Source of the DNA: Allacma fusca
Lineage: Eukaryota; Arthropoda; Collembola; Symphypleona; Sminthuridae
Length of the DNA stretch: 64,000 nt
NCBI GenBank assembly: GCA_947179485.1
Contig: OX359247.1
Span: forward strand, 7,097,060-7,161,059
Direction: 5' to 3'
Positions 1 through 10,495 of the stretch are shown piece by piece (positions within the stretch are counted from its first letter, which is position 1; every line of letters begins with the position of its first letter). A program made the position numbers and the translations under genes. The notes below the pieces were generated by a model, which saw only the letters and a program-made list of their open reading frames with translations, did not search any database and had not been told where the DNA came from.

Positions 1-166
1 TTGTGCATTGTGTGTCTTTTGTATATGTATGTATATATCTACATAGGCTCATCGTAATTCATATGCGAGGGAATTGTTGGATGGACTGGAATTCAGCAGT
101 TGTTAATTTGTCTTGTATTCACTATTGTTTTTCTTATCTTGATTGAATATATTGTCTCTAATGCAG
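1..166 (+). other. MGME1 intron, 3' end
   Basis: This stretch leads into the first visible MGME1 exon. It is T-rich just upstream of a TAATGCAG acceptor at 165-166. An open frame runs through from an ATG at 100, but its residues before position 167 are hydrophobic and do not fit the family, so I treat it as intron read-through. Confidence 0.75.
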
Positions 167-383
167 GGATCTTGAATAACGGTCGCGATCTACATGCAAA
201 CATCCGAGAGATCCTGAGTGGTACGCCGGAAGATCATTTATTCATTCCTGAACGCATTGAGGGTCATTGGAGGAGTCTGAGAAGCGTCTTGGCTGGCATG
301 AAACAAGTTCATGCACTGGAAAGTCACGTTGCTCATTCATCCCTTGCGTATTGTGGCATCGTTGACTGTATTGCACAGTTCAG
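167..383 (+). CDS. MGME1: MGME1 exon (first visible)
   Basis: The exon begins after an AG at 165-166 and ends before a strong GTAGGT donor at 384. It starts with the last two bases of a codon (phase 1 intron) and ends with two bases of an Arg codon completed in the next exon. It carries the helix with EGHWRSLRSVLAGMKQ, the conserved ALESHVAH strand and the first catalytic aspartate in GIVDCIAQF. I cannot see the preceding exon, so the exact acceptor rests on the intron signal alone. Confidence 0.9.
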
Positions 384-3379
384 GTAGGTCCTCATTATTT
401 TCAGAATCAATGGTAATAATTATTTTGATGAATTTGTGTTTGCTTCTAAAAATGTACATAATTAGGTGTTGTATTTGTTATTCTGTGTACCGGAATTATT
501 GTATTTATACAAGCACACGTAAGGTGGTTTTGCATTTTCACCTGATGTATTTTTCCAGCTCAACTACAGATGTAAAACGTGTAAATGGTGAAATGATATT
601 TCAATTATGTAGCTCTGGTATGCCACACACATTCTGACATACAAATACTTTTGTAATTCCGAATCAATACTATGAATTGTACATGTAAACACTGGTTCAG
701 ACAGAGCATGTAGATACTCAATAGTACATACGTGATGTTCAATTACATGATGTTGCTTTTGCTTTCTAAAGACGATACTTTATTGCGGGGAAATGGTTTT
801 TCATACTTTTACATTCGTGATGTGTGGTAAAATAAGGCAATTGAATTGTAGAGTGTGCATGTTCTTTATGTAGCACTGCCATTGTGGTTGGGTTTGGGTT
901 CTTTAATGTGTTGTTGGAAATTGCGTAATGTACAGGGAGTATGTATCTAAGTTCGTGTGAGCATATGATAAAAAAATACCAACAAAGTAATGTACACTTT
1001 GGTTTGGAATTTGCAAAGATTTAGTTGTACACTTATTCTTTTTAAAAGGTGGAGGATTTCAAAATGTAGATAAATATCCTTTTTACTGATGTTGTCAAAG
1101 TTGTCATTGATGCCTGGTCATTTACTTTGGGTGCTTTTTTCTGTTTTTAGTTTCATCTTCTTGCTACTTCTTCCCTTTCCTTTCACAATGTTGCTGGGTA
1201 ATTTTTCAAGTAAATTCTAGTATTTCTTTCGCAAAAGTGATGGTTCATTGTTGAAACGAGCTTCTGTGCTGAGCATGTGTGATAGCGGCGGAATGACTAG
1301 GTAATAAAATGATTAAAGTCACTTGTCATACCGTATTATATCATTCATTTGTTTCAGAGGCTGAAATGAAAACTTTTTATTCTTTTTGCTTATTCTTTGA
1401 TAATGGTATTTTGTTTGTTTCACCACATTGTCTTCTGAATGTAGCTCTCTGTCTGACCAGTCCCAGGGCAGTGTGATATATGATTCATTATTTCATATCA
1501 TTGGTATGCATTACAGTATTACATGGTTTACAAAAGATTTTAGGACAGGAATTGTTCAGGTTTTGCCCCTCATCTTTCATCTATGGAATTTAGCTTGTCT
1601 CGTCTCCAATGTAATGGTGGAGTTGTCCGAAGTCCGAATGCTTTGTATCATAGCATTTCAAGGAATGTATCTCTGATGATCCCCTGGCTTACTTACGGAA
1701 TGTAAAGAATAGAAAGAAGAGTAATTTCGAGATTCTCGTTTCATGCCTTCTTCATTTGTCAATGTTTTTATCGTGTGCGTATATGGAAACAAATGATTTT
1801 CATTTCAAAGGGACTTTATGATGCCTACAAGGAGTTTGGATTCCGTTGGCGAAGCCATACATTTACCAACTTGTTGCACACCATAGCATGTAGTCAGTGT
1901 TATTTATTTAGCTGTCCTGTGTTGACAGAACAAGTCAGCAAGACGAATGAAGTGATAATGAAATGAGCAAATTAAACTTATGGAGTCTCCCAAGCCATAA
2001 TTGTAGCTGGGAGATTCGGGCTACACTGACACTTTTGCCTGTACCTGCTTTCATGGTGCTGTTGAATGTTTTTACTACACTACTATTAGGTACTTCTGTG
2101 CTTGCATGCTGTTCTCCACTTGCTTTGAAGTCACTACTAAATGTACTGAAACTGACAGTAAGCCTGGGTTTTATTTTGGTTTTGAAGGACACAAGGTCAT
2201 AAATGTTTTGTTACCAAAGAGTTTCATATATATTGGGAGGCATGTATAATTTTGAGTGCAAGGAGCCCATAGCTACCGCATCGAATGCGAGAAAAATTGT
2301 TGGACTACAGAAATTATATGCTGTCTTTGTGAACATTGCGTCTGTTTGGTCTGTCATGCCGTGCTATGAGTTACAGCGTAAAGGTCGTCTTTAATCACGA
2401 TTTTAACCAAAAGTATACTTGAAGAGTCATGGAGAGTTGTGTTTTGTCGTGGAAACTGGGGAAATATTCTGTGAGCATGCATGGATGTTTTGTTAATCTA
2501 TTGCATATTTTTATGGAATTCTGAATTCCGACAGGGATAAACTTGTGCTAGTGGACTGGAAATCCTCTGAGAAGCCCAAGCCAGTTGTGGCGATGACTTA
2601 CGACACCCCATTGCAAATTGCAGCCTACATAGGGGCTGTTAACGAAGACCCTAATTATTCCATTAAAGTAAGTTCCGAGCTTAAGATCTTGTAGGATACT
2701 ACTAATACTGGCATCTCAAAAGCTTTGTAGGGTAAAAACAATATGAATTATTACGCCGTGAATGAACTCTCAAAAAGTCTCTGTAGGTCCTTTACGGTCG
2801 GATGCTGTGTAACTCATTCGAGTATCACTGAACAATTATGGCTAAGAGGCACTTACCTGTAGTAATTTAACAGCTAATTCGTGTCAGCGTTGGAGTTCGA
2901 ACCAGTTTTAGACAAATGTGATTTTAAAACAATTAGTAGTACACGTACGAAGTGAACAAGTGATAAATACTTAGGGAAGTAAAGCAAAGTCGTAGGTTCT
3001 AAAGGATTTTGGTATGCGTATGTATATATACATATATTCAATACTATTTATGAGCCCTCGAAGTGCTGTACCGGAGTTCAGAATTGTGCTTAGCATTTGA
3101 ATAATCATTCAATCATCTCCATAATTTTAAAATTTGTTATTGAGGAAGGCGAAGGTAGTTGACACCATAAATTATAATCTAACTGTGTGATTGTATTGAT
3201 TTAAATGTTTACAGATTCGAGAGGGCTTGATTGTGGTAGCGTACCAAAATGGCAACATTTGTGAGACTTTCTTCTTGACTGAAAATGATGTGAAGGTGGC
3301 TTGGGAAAAATGGATGAAAAGGCTGAATCAGTATCGACAACAACAGGAAACCAGTGGTGCAAATATTAAATCCAAATGA
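167..3379 (+). CDS. MGME1: Mitochondrial genome maintenance exonuclease 1, 3' part (three exons, 5' end outside window)
   Basis: MGME1 is a metal-dependent, PD-(D/E)XK-type single-strand DNA exonuclease of mitochondria. It trims 5' flaps during mtDNA replication and helps degrade linear mtDNA. Joining 167-383, 2535-2667 and 3215-3379 gives one continuous frame of about 171 residues ending in TGA. Recalled human protein aligns along this length: HALESHVAHSSLAYCGIVDC matches human RALESAVQHETLNYIGLLDC, VDWKSSEKPKP matches IDWKTSEKPKP, and EGLIVVAYQNG matches CGLIVVAYKDG. The residues matching human catalytic D238, D251 and K253 are all present with the same 13- and 2-residue spacing. Human MGME1 is 344 residues, so about half is missing, including the mitochondrial targeting signal; this is window truncation rather than a broken gene. 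Both internal introns are GT-AG. The alignment is from memory, but the identity is strong. Confidence 0.95.
384..2534 (+). other. MGME1 intron, about 2.15 kb
   Basis: The intron has a GTAGGT donor and a CCGACAG acceptor. Its length is well above that of the next intron. It is AT-rich and holds short chance open frames (for example at 1428-1676 and 1963-2202) with no recognisable domain. I see no transposon or nested gene. Confidence 0.85.
2535..2667 (+). CDS. MGME1: MGME1 exon with catalytic DWK motif
   Basis: The exon lies between CCGACAG and a consensus GTAAGT donor. Its first base completes an Arg codon and its last codon is complete (phase 0). It encodes DKLVLVDWKSSEKPKP, which holds the second catalytic Asp and the catalytic Lys of the PD-(D/E)XK fold, followed by a PLQIAAYIGAVN segment matching the family's Q-x-x-A-Y-x-G-A pattern. 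Confidence 0.95.
2668..3214 (+). other. MGME1 intron, 547 bp
   Basis: This phase 0 intron runs from GTAAGT to a TTTACAG acceptor preceded by a T-rich tract. It contains a short GTATGTATATATACATATA simple stretch near 3015. I see nothing else in it. Confidence 0.88.
3215..3379 (+). CDS. MGME1: MGME1 terminal exon with stop codon
   Basis: The exon starts at a TTTACAG acceptor and runs 54 codons to a TGA at 3377-3379. It encodes the conserved strand IREGLIVVAYQNG and a C-terminal amphipathic helix (VKVAWEKWMKRLNQYRQQQE) equivalent to the human CSQYWTKWLLRLEEY segment. The tail after the helix is polar and variable, as in homologues. Confidence 0.94.
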   Translation: MREGLIVVAYQNGNICETFFLTENDVKVAWEKWMKRLNQYRQQQETSGANIKSK

Positions 3380-3700
3380 GTAGGTGGTATTTAATGTGTG
3401 ACCATTAAAATTTGCCTTTTATATTCACTCTGTAGCAATTGGCTTGTACGTGCCCTGTAAGATCTTGAGTATATTTTACCGCTATGGGTATATACTTGCA
3501 CTACAAATATTCTTTCATGTTACTGTTTAGTGGCATGTGTACTTACGTGAATTTTAATGTATAACCTATGTGTAAAATATTTTTGAAACGATTATAAAGC
3601 ACATCCTGGCAAGAGCAAAACTTTTTGTTTAGAAAGCCGACTTTTTTAGAGGCTTTACTTTACCTTAAACAAAATAGCGGTCATCCTTATTGAAGGATTC
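3380..3700 (+). promoter_or_regulatory. MGME1 3' UTR with candidate poly(A) signal
   Basis: No AATAAA occurs soon after the MGME1 stop. The variant ATTAAA at 3404-3409 is followed by a T-rich stretch (3409-3425) and could direct cleavage. If so, the 3' UTR would be very short. A later T-rich stretch near 3620 could serve a longer 3' end. I cannot tell which is used. Confidence 0.3.
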
Positions 3701-5551
3701 ACGCCTCCGATCGCAAGATAAAACATTTTTGAATTTTAGCATGAATTACTTACTACATGTAAGCATGTTTTAGTTGTATGTAGATGATTTAATGTTGTAT
3801 GCTTTGAATTTGCAAACATACTCAAAAACTATACTAGTACAGTGGGGCTGGGGTAACAATGTGTAAGCAGGAGTGTGAACAACCGTCAGGCTTTTGCTAA
3901 TTATTGTTTTTCCCTGCATATATTTCATTACTAATGTACATATATGTAGGTACACTAAATTTCACACGGGACAAGTGTGTCCTCGTTTTGTGTACTTGCA
4001 TGCTATCCATCCAATCAGAATTGAAATGTCAATAAATCGTCAATATTTACTTTCTGAACGAGCTCATAAATATTCCGATGCTTTTACGTCTCATTTACAT
4101 TCAGGGGAAAAGAATTCTGACCATGTCATTACATATGTACACATGTGTATGAACATCTGTGCCGTGCGTGTGTATTATAAAATCAATCAAATTTACTACA
4201 GTGTAATTGGATTTATTCCTGCAACAAGTTGTAGTATTTTGCAAGTCTTTGGTAATTAAATGCATAGTCCGTCATTACTATTTGACAAGGTAGGGTCTCT
4301 CTTAGGGTAATTATTATTGCATGTAAGAACGTCAAAACTTGATCTTTCTGAAAAGGTCAACAAAAATGAGTGAAGGAGATGATCCGATAAAATAATAATT
4401 GCACTGCAGGGGAACACATTGACCAGTTGTTCAATGAAACAATTTTCATGGAAGTACACAGATGTGGAGAGTAGTATCATGTGAGAAGGGTAGCTTTAAT
4501 TACATCCTACCATACCAATTGAATTGAACACAATCATCAGGTTTTATTTTTCTTATCGACCATATTATATTTCTTGAAACAATTCTAGAGCGATTTAATA
4601 TATCCAAGGAGTTTTGGTATCTGCTTAGGAAACAATTATTGCAACTGAGTCTTAAGGATTACCAATTGATTCCAGACGATCTGATACATGTACCCAAGTT
4701 ACGTAGAGTGTGCATGATCCTACATTGTCTTTCAACAGTTTCCTCAAGATAAACCTTGGCTTAGGTTATCCGGGCCCAATAGTGCATCATGGAATGAGAA
4801 CAAAGGGAATGTGAAGTAATATTTTTTTGTACTGCGCTTACATATTTTAATGCCAAGAGCTAAACAATGAAAACTGGGCAGAAGAGCCACTAGAATTATG
4901 TAAAGAAATATTGGTAATCATATTGATAGAGGAGAGCGTGTTTGATTAACAGAAAAAAGTCAGGACTTGAGGGGTACGGTGAGGTAAACTATTCTCTCTG
5001 CCCGTCGTGTCCATCCCAGAAGAGCTCTGACTGAGTGCATATAGTCTTCTTGTTCTTGAAAGTTCTTCTCGGATGATAAGTACCTCATCGGATAATTATG
5101 CTTGAGGCTTGCCTAAATCTCTAAATCCTGATAAAATACAATAATGAAAGTAAAAGTCAAAAAATACTGTACATGTAATGGGTAGGTTCAGTTGGGCACA
5201 AGCTTTACGTCTATTTACTTTAAGGAAAATGCCTTGAGCTGACGAAATTCCAACTCTCTACAAGCATTATAATCCTGAGATAAAAAGCTCTCTAGTGCAA
5301 CAATAGGTCTCAGGTCTCAGCTAAATAGTTCATTTTTCAGTTCCAACTTATACCTAATAATAATGGTGCATACTGAAACTATGTATGTACAAATATGCAT
5401 AATATCTTATTCATGCTAAATAGTCCCCTTGTACTTTCCAAAGAGGAACCCTTTTACCGCACCATTCTCTCTGGTTGATCCTACGAGTTCCTCCTTCGTA
5501 TGCACTTTCGAACGATCTTCACGTTCTGTATACAATTTACAGATAACACCG

Positions 5552-5570
5552 CACACACACACACACACAC
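5552..5570. repeat. (CA)n microsatellite
   Basis: A 19-base pure CA tract, followed by degenerate TCACTCAC. Confidence 0.9.
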
Positions 5571-6581
5571 TCACTCACAAACAGAACCGAAAGGTCTACT
5601 AACCGTAAGTATGTTGTACGATGGGTTATGGTACGAGGGTTATGGCAAGAACAACATTTTCCAGAAATTTTCAACACGCAAAACTCCCAATATCACTGGT
5701 TGGGCACAAGTTTTAATAATTTTTATTTATATAAACAACTTTTACTTCATTTATTATCATGGGTTTTGCGTTAGAGGACAGATAATAATGGGCCAACGTG
5801 TATTTTTCAGCATGCAAGAATTTAGGGTGGGTGGCCTCAAATTACAAAATATAAACATCACGTTGGTTTTAATTACTACAAGTTAACGAGCTTTACGAGT
5901 TCTATGTTAAATACATTTGAGAAAAAAAAATCATCTCATTATATGAGCATTATCCCTTTGAATGAGGCGCTACGCTCTAGCTTCACAGTCAAAACAGTCT
6001 ATACCAAATAGTTCCACACGGAATTTTCACTCAGGATTTTGTTTCACGCTCGGTGATTGTCTAGTACTGTAAGTATGTATATAATTAGTTATATATAAAA
6101 CATAGTGTTTCCATACACAGAGACGTAATGTGGATGGAGTTTCCGAGTCTTTTGCTTAAGCATGGAAGAAAGGAATGTGAGAAAATAAATCATGGAGGAA
6201 TCGCATTATCCTAACATGCACATTGGGCCCACTATGCTCAATCAGCTTGAGGCTCATTAGCACTATTGCACAAATTAGCCAAGATTATTGAACAAGATAT
6301 AGCAGTCAAATATTAACTCAAGTATTGCAAGATAATGGTTAAATTTCTATCGATTTTGCGTGCACATCGAACAATGTAAACCGTGAAGTTAACCATGTAG
6401 AATAAGGAGTTTGTTCCTTCATATCCTTTTCAACGGTATTCTGATTGAATGGTTTTTAATTATAAGCGTAGGGGTAGGAACGGAACATGTGGACGGCCTA
6501 ACATTATCATATTGCCCAGAGAGCATGAAGGAAAGAATTAACATCTCTTTAAAATTGACTTCTGCTGAGCAATAGGAACCA

Positions 6582-6616
6582 ATGTATGTAATTATATATG
6601 TACATATGTACATACA
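6582..6616. repeat. ATGTA/TACAT palindromic stretch
   Basis: It contains overlapping perfect palindromes (ATATGTACATAT and GTACATATGTAC) and the related ATGTAATTATAT. It is one of more than ten such stretches dispersed in the window. Confidence 0.7.
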
Positions 6617-7139
6617 GCAGTAATGGTTCCGTCGAAGCATTTGACTTGTGATAGTGCCTTTAATTAAAATCCATAATCGCTGACGTTACATCAAGCCTCC
6701 ACAACATTTGTGCTTGATCAGGGTGAAGATTTTAAGTTACATATCCCATCCCAGCCACGCATTCCGGCCGTCTCATTGAAGGAAGTTAAACTTCATCCTA
6801 ATGAAAGACAGTTACAAGTTCCTTACATCTTGTTTGTCACTAAATTAACAAAGTACAGTAAATTCCACAATTATTCCCCACTTCAGATAGGGTGTGCGTA
6901 TATTTCTGTAATGTACAGAGTAATTATTACATCTGAAGCTACAAGTAATATGGTATCCACATCTGTACCTATAAGGTATCAAATTCACGCATGGCTGTAC
7001 TCAACTAATGGATAGGAATTCGTACGCAATTTGTTCCTCCCGTAGTTTGATTATGGATAAAAAAGATGGGATGAGATTAGGTAAAAAGGAAGACTTCTTC
7101 CGACGAGAGTCTCATTGTACTTGACAGGGTATTATACAG

Positions 7140-7193
7140 TCAAGGAGCTTCCTCGAGGAAGAGATCTTTGCCGCCAGCATTGACGACAACGAG
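7140..7193 (+). CDS. Candidate small internal exon, unidentified
   Basis: Fifty-four bases lie between a TTATACAG acceptor and a GAG|GTAACT donor. They are markedly GC-richer than their surroundings. In phase 0 they encode SRSFLEEEIFAASIDDNE, an acidic, protein-like 18-residue segment with no stop; the other two frames are less convincing (one has a stop). I do not recognise the sequence and cannot link it to other exons with certainty. The exon at 19512 also starts in phase 0 and would be compatible. A chance match is quite possible. Confidence 0.2.
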
Positions 7194-8224
7194 GTAACTT
7201 TTCATTTTCATGTCCTCCTGTTTGGTCAACTTATTCGGCTCCATTCACGCAAAACAAAACAAAAGACTGTCTCTCTTAAGTTGTTGCAAAGGGATAAGGA
7301 CGAAGGGAAAATCTTGTCTTCATTCTTGTTTCATCTATTATGCAAGTTAGTGAGGACGGAGAAATACAATAAAACTAAATCATTTTTTTTTTATTTCCTC
7401 CCAACTCTCGTTAGAATTGGTAATAACTGAACAGAGAGAAACATGTTCCAGAAAACGTTTCAACAAGTATTCCATTCTGTGGTGGAACAATTATACATGA
7501 TTTTTTTTCTAAGGTATTATATTGATCCCCCACTGCTTTCCTCTACCTCTATAGAATGGATCAACTTGTTTTTCTTTGATTTTCCTCTCACTTACTAGTA
7601 CATATGTAGATAGGTACATACATAATTACATATAGGTATAGGCTCTGGCAAAGAGTCTGCGTGTGCATCTTATTAAAACGTACATGTTTAAGTGCCATGT
7701 TCCTAGATAATATCCATTTTACTGTGACAAGCTGAAGATGCTGAGCATGTGGCAGTTGATTTTGAAAAGTGAATTTGACACTTTTTAGGCCCTTATAAAA
7801 ACTATCACGTTTCACATAACTGTCTGCTCTAAAACCCACAGGGAGACAAGCCATTGATTATCATGTGACCAGACTAACCACTTCGGTGATTATCATTATC
7901 AATAGCCGCAATTTGAAAATATCGACTCACTGATCACACCACACTGACAGTTTTCTCTGGTGTTGCGTTGGAATGCGTCTCAGGGATTGTCAGTGCCATT
8001 ATCCTTCAGTCTCAAGCCGAAGTTACAAATTTGATATGGCTTCAACGAATTTTGATGTTTACCACGGAGGAGAGTGGTGATGCTACATACAGTATCTGTA
8101 GTATGGATGTTTCCAATATATAAAAAAACATGTGAATTGTAAATGAGTTGGTAAATGTACGTTGTAATGAGAAGATTTAATGAGAGGTAGATTATAGAGC
8201 ATTTTATGGCCAAAAATATTTTGG
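7194..8224. other. No recognisable gene
   Basis: AT-rich. Reverse-strand open frames at 7588-7854 and 7980-8213 contain no domain I recognise and partly translate the TACATA repeat. T-tracts occur near 7381 and 7500. Confidence 0.55.
7598..7637. repeat. TACATA/TAATTACAT-rich stretch
   Basis: It combines TACATATGTA, TACATACATA and ATAATTACATAT within 40 bases. It belongs to the same dispersed motif family as the stretches near 6.6, 37.1, 55.3 and 61.3 kb. Confidence 0.6.
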
Positions 8225-8362
8225 ATGAATAACTTTCGGAACCTGGTGATCAGAGGCCACCCATCAGAATTGAGTTACCCAGGGTGGAGGAACTTGATGA
8301 TTCCTGAAGAGAAGACGCTCCACTCTACACAAATCCCATTCAATAAGAAAATTCAGCCTTAA
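8225..8362 (+). CDS. Short GC-richer open frame, unidentified
   Basis: An ATG at 8225 opens 45 codons (start MNNFRNLVIRGHPSELSYPG) to a TAA. A second frame over the same bases, 8233-8307, reads LSEPGDQRPPIRIELPRVEE and then LDDS before a stop, and is equally protein-like; a GATCAG at 8247-8252 could be its acceptor. Both frames being open reflects a local GC rise rather than proof of coding. No family is recognised. Confidence 0.12.
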   Translation: MNNFRNLVIRGHPSELSYPGWRNLMIPEEKTLHSTQIPFNKKIQP

Positions 8363-10350
8363 TTTGTGGAAAACCCGCAGCAAAGTAAATGGTAATTAGC
8401 TTTTTACGCTTCCTTGGTGCATTAATTTTGAATGGAAGAATAATCGATGGCATTTGCAAAGAATACCGCAGTACTGTATAAGTAACTAACTACCCCACTC
8501 CATCGTGCCTACCCACGACGATATATTTACATAGCCTTTTGCCAAACACTTTCGACTATCTCCAACTTGAGGGTATCTTCGCATTGGGACTCAAAAGAAG
8601 AGGATGATTCAATGCTCATTATGTGCCCTTTATTTTCCTAGCATTTATTTATATAGCCACTCAATAGCTCTCCAGCATGTGCTTGTATATTTCTCTTACC
8701 TTCAGCCCAGACTCCCATCCATGCTACTTCAGTCTTGCTTCTCCCTCATATGACAAAGTATATGATTTCAGGATTTGGAATATGAAAATGTCGATCATTT
8801 ATTAAAATTCATTACATGAGATTTAAAATATGACTTTTTTTTGCATAGGAGGGTGGATTCCAATGTATGTACATATACGTACCTATGTGTGTATGTATGT
8901 ATGTATGTATGTGAGGTTTTTTGTATGTGTAAAAAGTTTCTATTATGCATGTACATGAGAGTAGGGATAAGGAGCTAATTATAATATTTAGCAGATTGCA
9001 TATGGAACCAGTGCCAGAGAAGGGCTGCAGTGCTAAATGTTTTTTCCCCTACATCTATTCTCATGGAGATATGAGAGGAGTACAAAATGCATTTAAATAC
9101 AAATGCCTCGAGTTTAGTCAAACTATGAAAGTTGGATTACAAAAGCGCTTTGGGAGGTAAGTGTAAATCAAAATCGAGCGACAACAAAGCTACTAGAAGT
9201 TCAGAAGCAATTAAATTTGCATGTTCCTTGCTGCTTATGGATATTCAATTCAAGCCTCGGAGCTTAATTTTCTCATTACTTGTCCATGCCTTTGCCATCT
9301 GAACAATAAATTATTTTTATTCGGGTCCGATTTTTTCCTCCATAAGACTTATCATCATCATAATGTTTAAGGTTTATGAACTTTGCTACAAATGCTCAGT
9401 CACCTGAGACGTTCAAAATGAAATATAATTTTCCGAGTCGGATTCAAAACAGTACACAGAGATTTTTTTCCCCCTCCGTTCGCAGGGGATGACTGAGAGT
9501 AGTAGTTGTCTGTAATACTTAGGCCTAAATATGTGACTGTAATATTTGATAGTATTGGGATACAGATCCTCCCTGTAGCTCAGCCTTGACTGTATTTATC
9601 CGTGTAGTACAAAGTTTTAAATTATGAATGAGAGAGGTAAAAACTGACACTTGACAGTGAAGAGCTGCAGAAAGCAACGGCTGCTTAATACTTGCTCCTG
9701 GCTTTGCTGTCCTAAAGGGCCCTCAACATATGAAATGCTCATCGGATGAGAATATACCAACTAATAGATAATACTAAGCTAGAAAATAAATGATCAAAGG
9801 AAATCATTCTGCCATTACTTCCTCTCTCCAACAGCTTTTGTAGCAAAACGTATGTCGTTGGTTCTACTTCTTCGTCTGTTTTATTTTTTTTTGTATGGAG
9901 CATTTGAGTCATTTTGTATGTAAGTGTGTATATACATAGATATATACTAAATAACGTCTACTTCCACTAAGGAACAATCTACCTTCTCAACCTGCACCCA
10001 AGCCTTTTTTCGTCCCCCACATTTTTTCCCGACTTTACACTATAGCTGTTATTTATGTAGCTAAATACACCATAACTACCCTTCTTCACCTCTTTCTTTT
10101 GAAAAAAAAAACATGTAGGGTTTTCATTTGTGCAATGTAGGATTCCGACGAAAATATACAAAAAAAGTCGTTACAGCAAGTGTTTTCTGGAAGAGAGACC
10201 AGCCGTCAAAGGAGAGACAGATGTACGATGAAAAACTGCACGTTAGAGCAGACTGCCTGGTTGTAACCTTATCCTTCCTCCTATGTATCTCCTTAACTGT
10301 AGGTAAATAGTAGAGTCCTCTGTAATCGGCAAATAACTTGAGTCCTTACC
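8363..10350. other. No recognisable gene
   Basis: A frame at 8945-9160 ends next to a good GGGAG|GTAAGT donor at 9156/9157 and could be an exon, with a possible acceptor at about 8994, but its residues match nothing I know. The rest is AT-rich with (GTAT)n at 8.9 kb and T- or A-tracts near 9.9 and 10.1 kb. Confidence 0.5.
8862..8912. repeat. (GTAT)n microsatellite with flanking TACATA palindromes
   Basis: Five to six uninterrupted GTAT units at 8889-8912 follow ATGTATGTACATATACGTACC. The tetranucleotide array appears to have grown out of the dispersed ATGTA motif. Confidence 0.85.
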
Positions 10351-10495
10351 ATGTTTTCTGAGCTGATGGTGTATCCTATATGTATTCAGCATACTAAGAA
10401 AATAGAATTAAGATCCTCTCCATTGAAACGCTTCGAGGCTACTCACACGCCACTGACGTTTGAGCACCAGAAGACCCAACACTATATGGGGACAG
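10351..10495 (+). CDS. Candidate first coding exon, unidentified
   Basis: An ATG with A at -3 opens 48 codons that run into a strong donor, GGGACAG|GTGAGG. The frame starts MFSELMVYPICIQHTKKIEL and continues with a polar stretch ending HQKTQHYMGT; it would end in phase 1. If not spliced it stops soon after, at 10522-10524. I see no promoter or matching downstream exon, and a reverse-strand frame (10439-10630) overlaps it. No family is recognised. Confidence 0.13.

Larger units (their letters stand above)
3701..7139. other. No recognisable gene
   Basis: AT-rich sequence downstream of MGME1. Open frames such as 3894-4259, 5500-5886 and 6710-7015 lack known domains or paired splice signals. It contains a (CA)n tract at 5552-5570 and an ATGTA/TACAT palindromic stretch at 6582-6616. 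Confidence 0.6.

Noticed and set aside
100-387. Start of MGME1 coding at the ATG at 100
   Set aside because: The residues before 167 are intron read-through (hydrophobic, unlike the family) and a splice acceptor lies at 165-166.
1695-1715. GGAATGTAAAGAA, identical to 13 bases of miR-1
   Set aside because: No complementary star arm lies within hairpin distance upstream (nearby GGAATGTATCTC is a direct, not inverted, match), so no precursor can form.
2885-2910. GGAGTTCGAACCAG resembling a tRNA T-arm (B box)
   Set aside because: The T-stem does not pair and no A box or acceptor stem fits.
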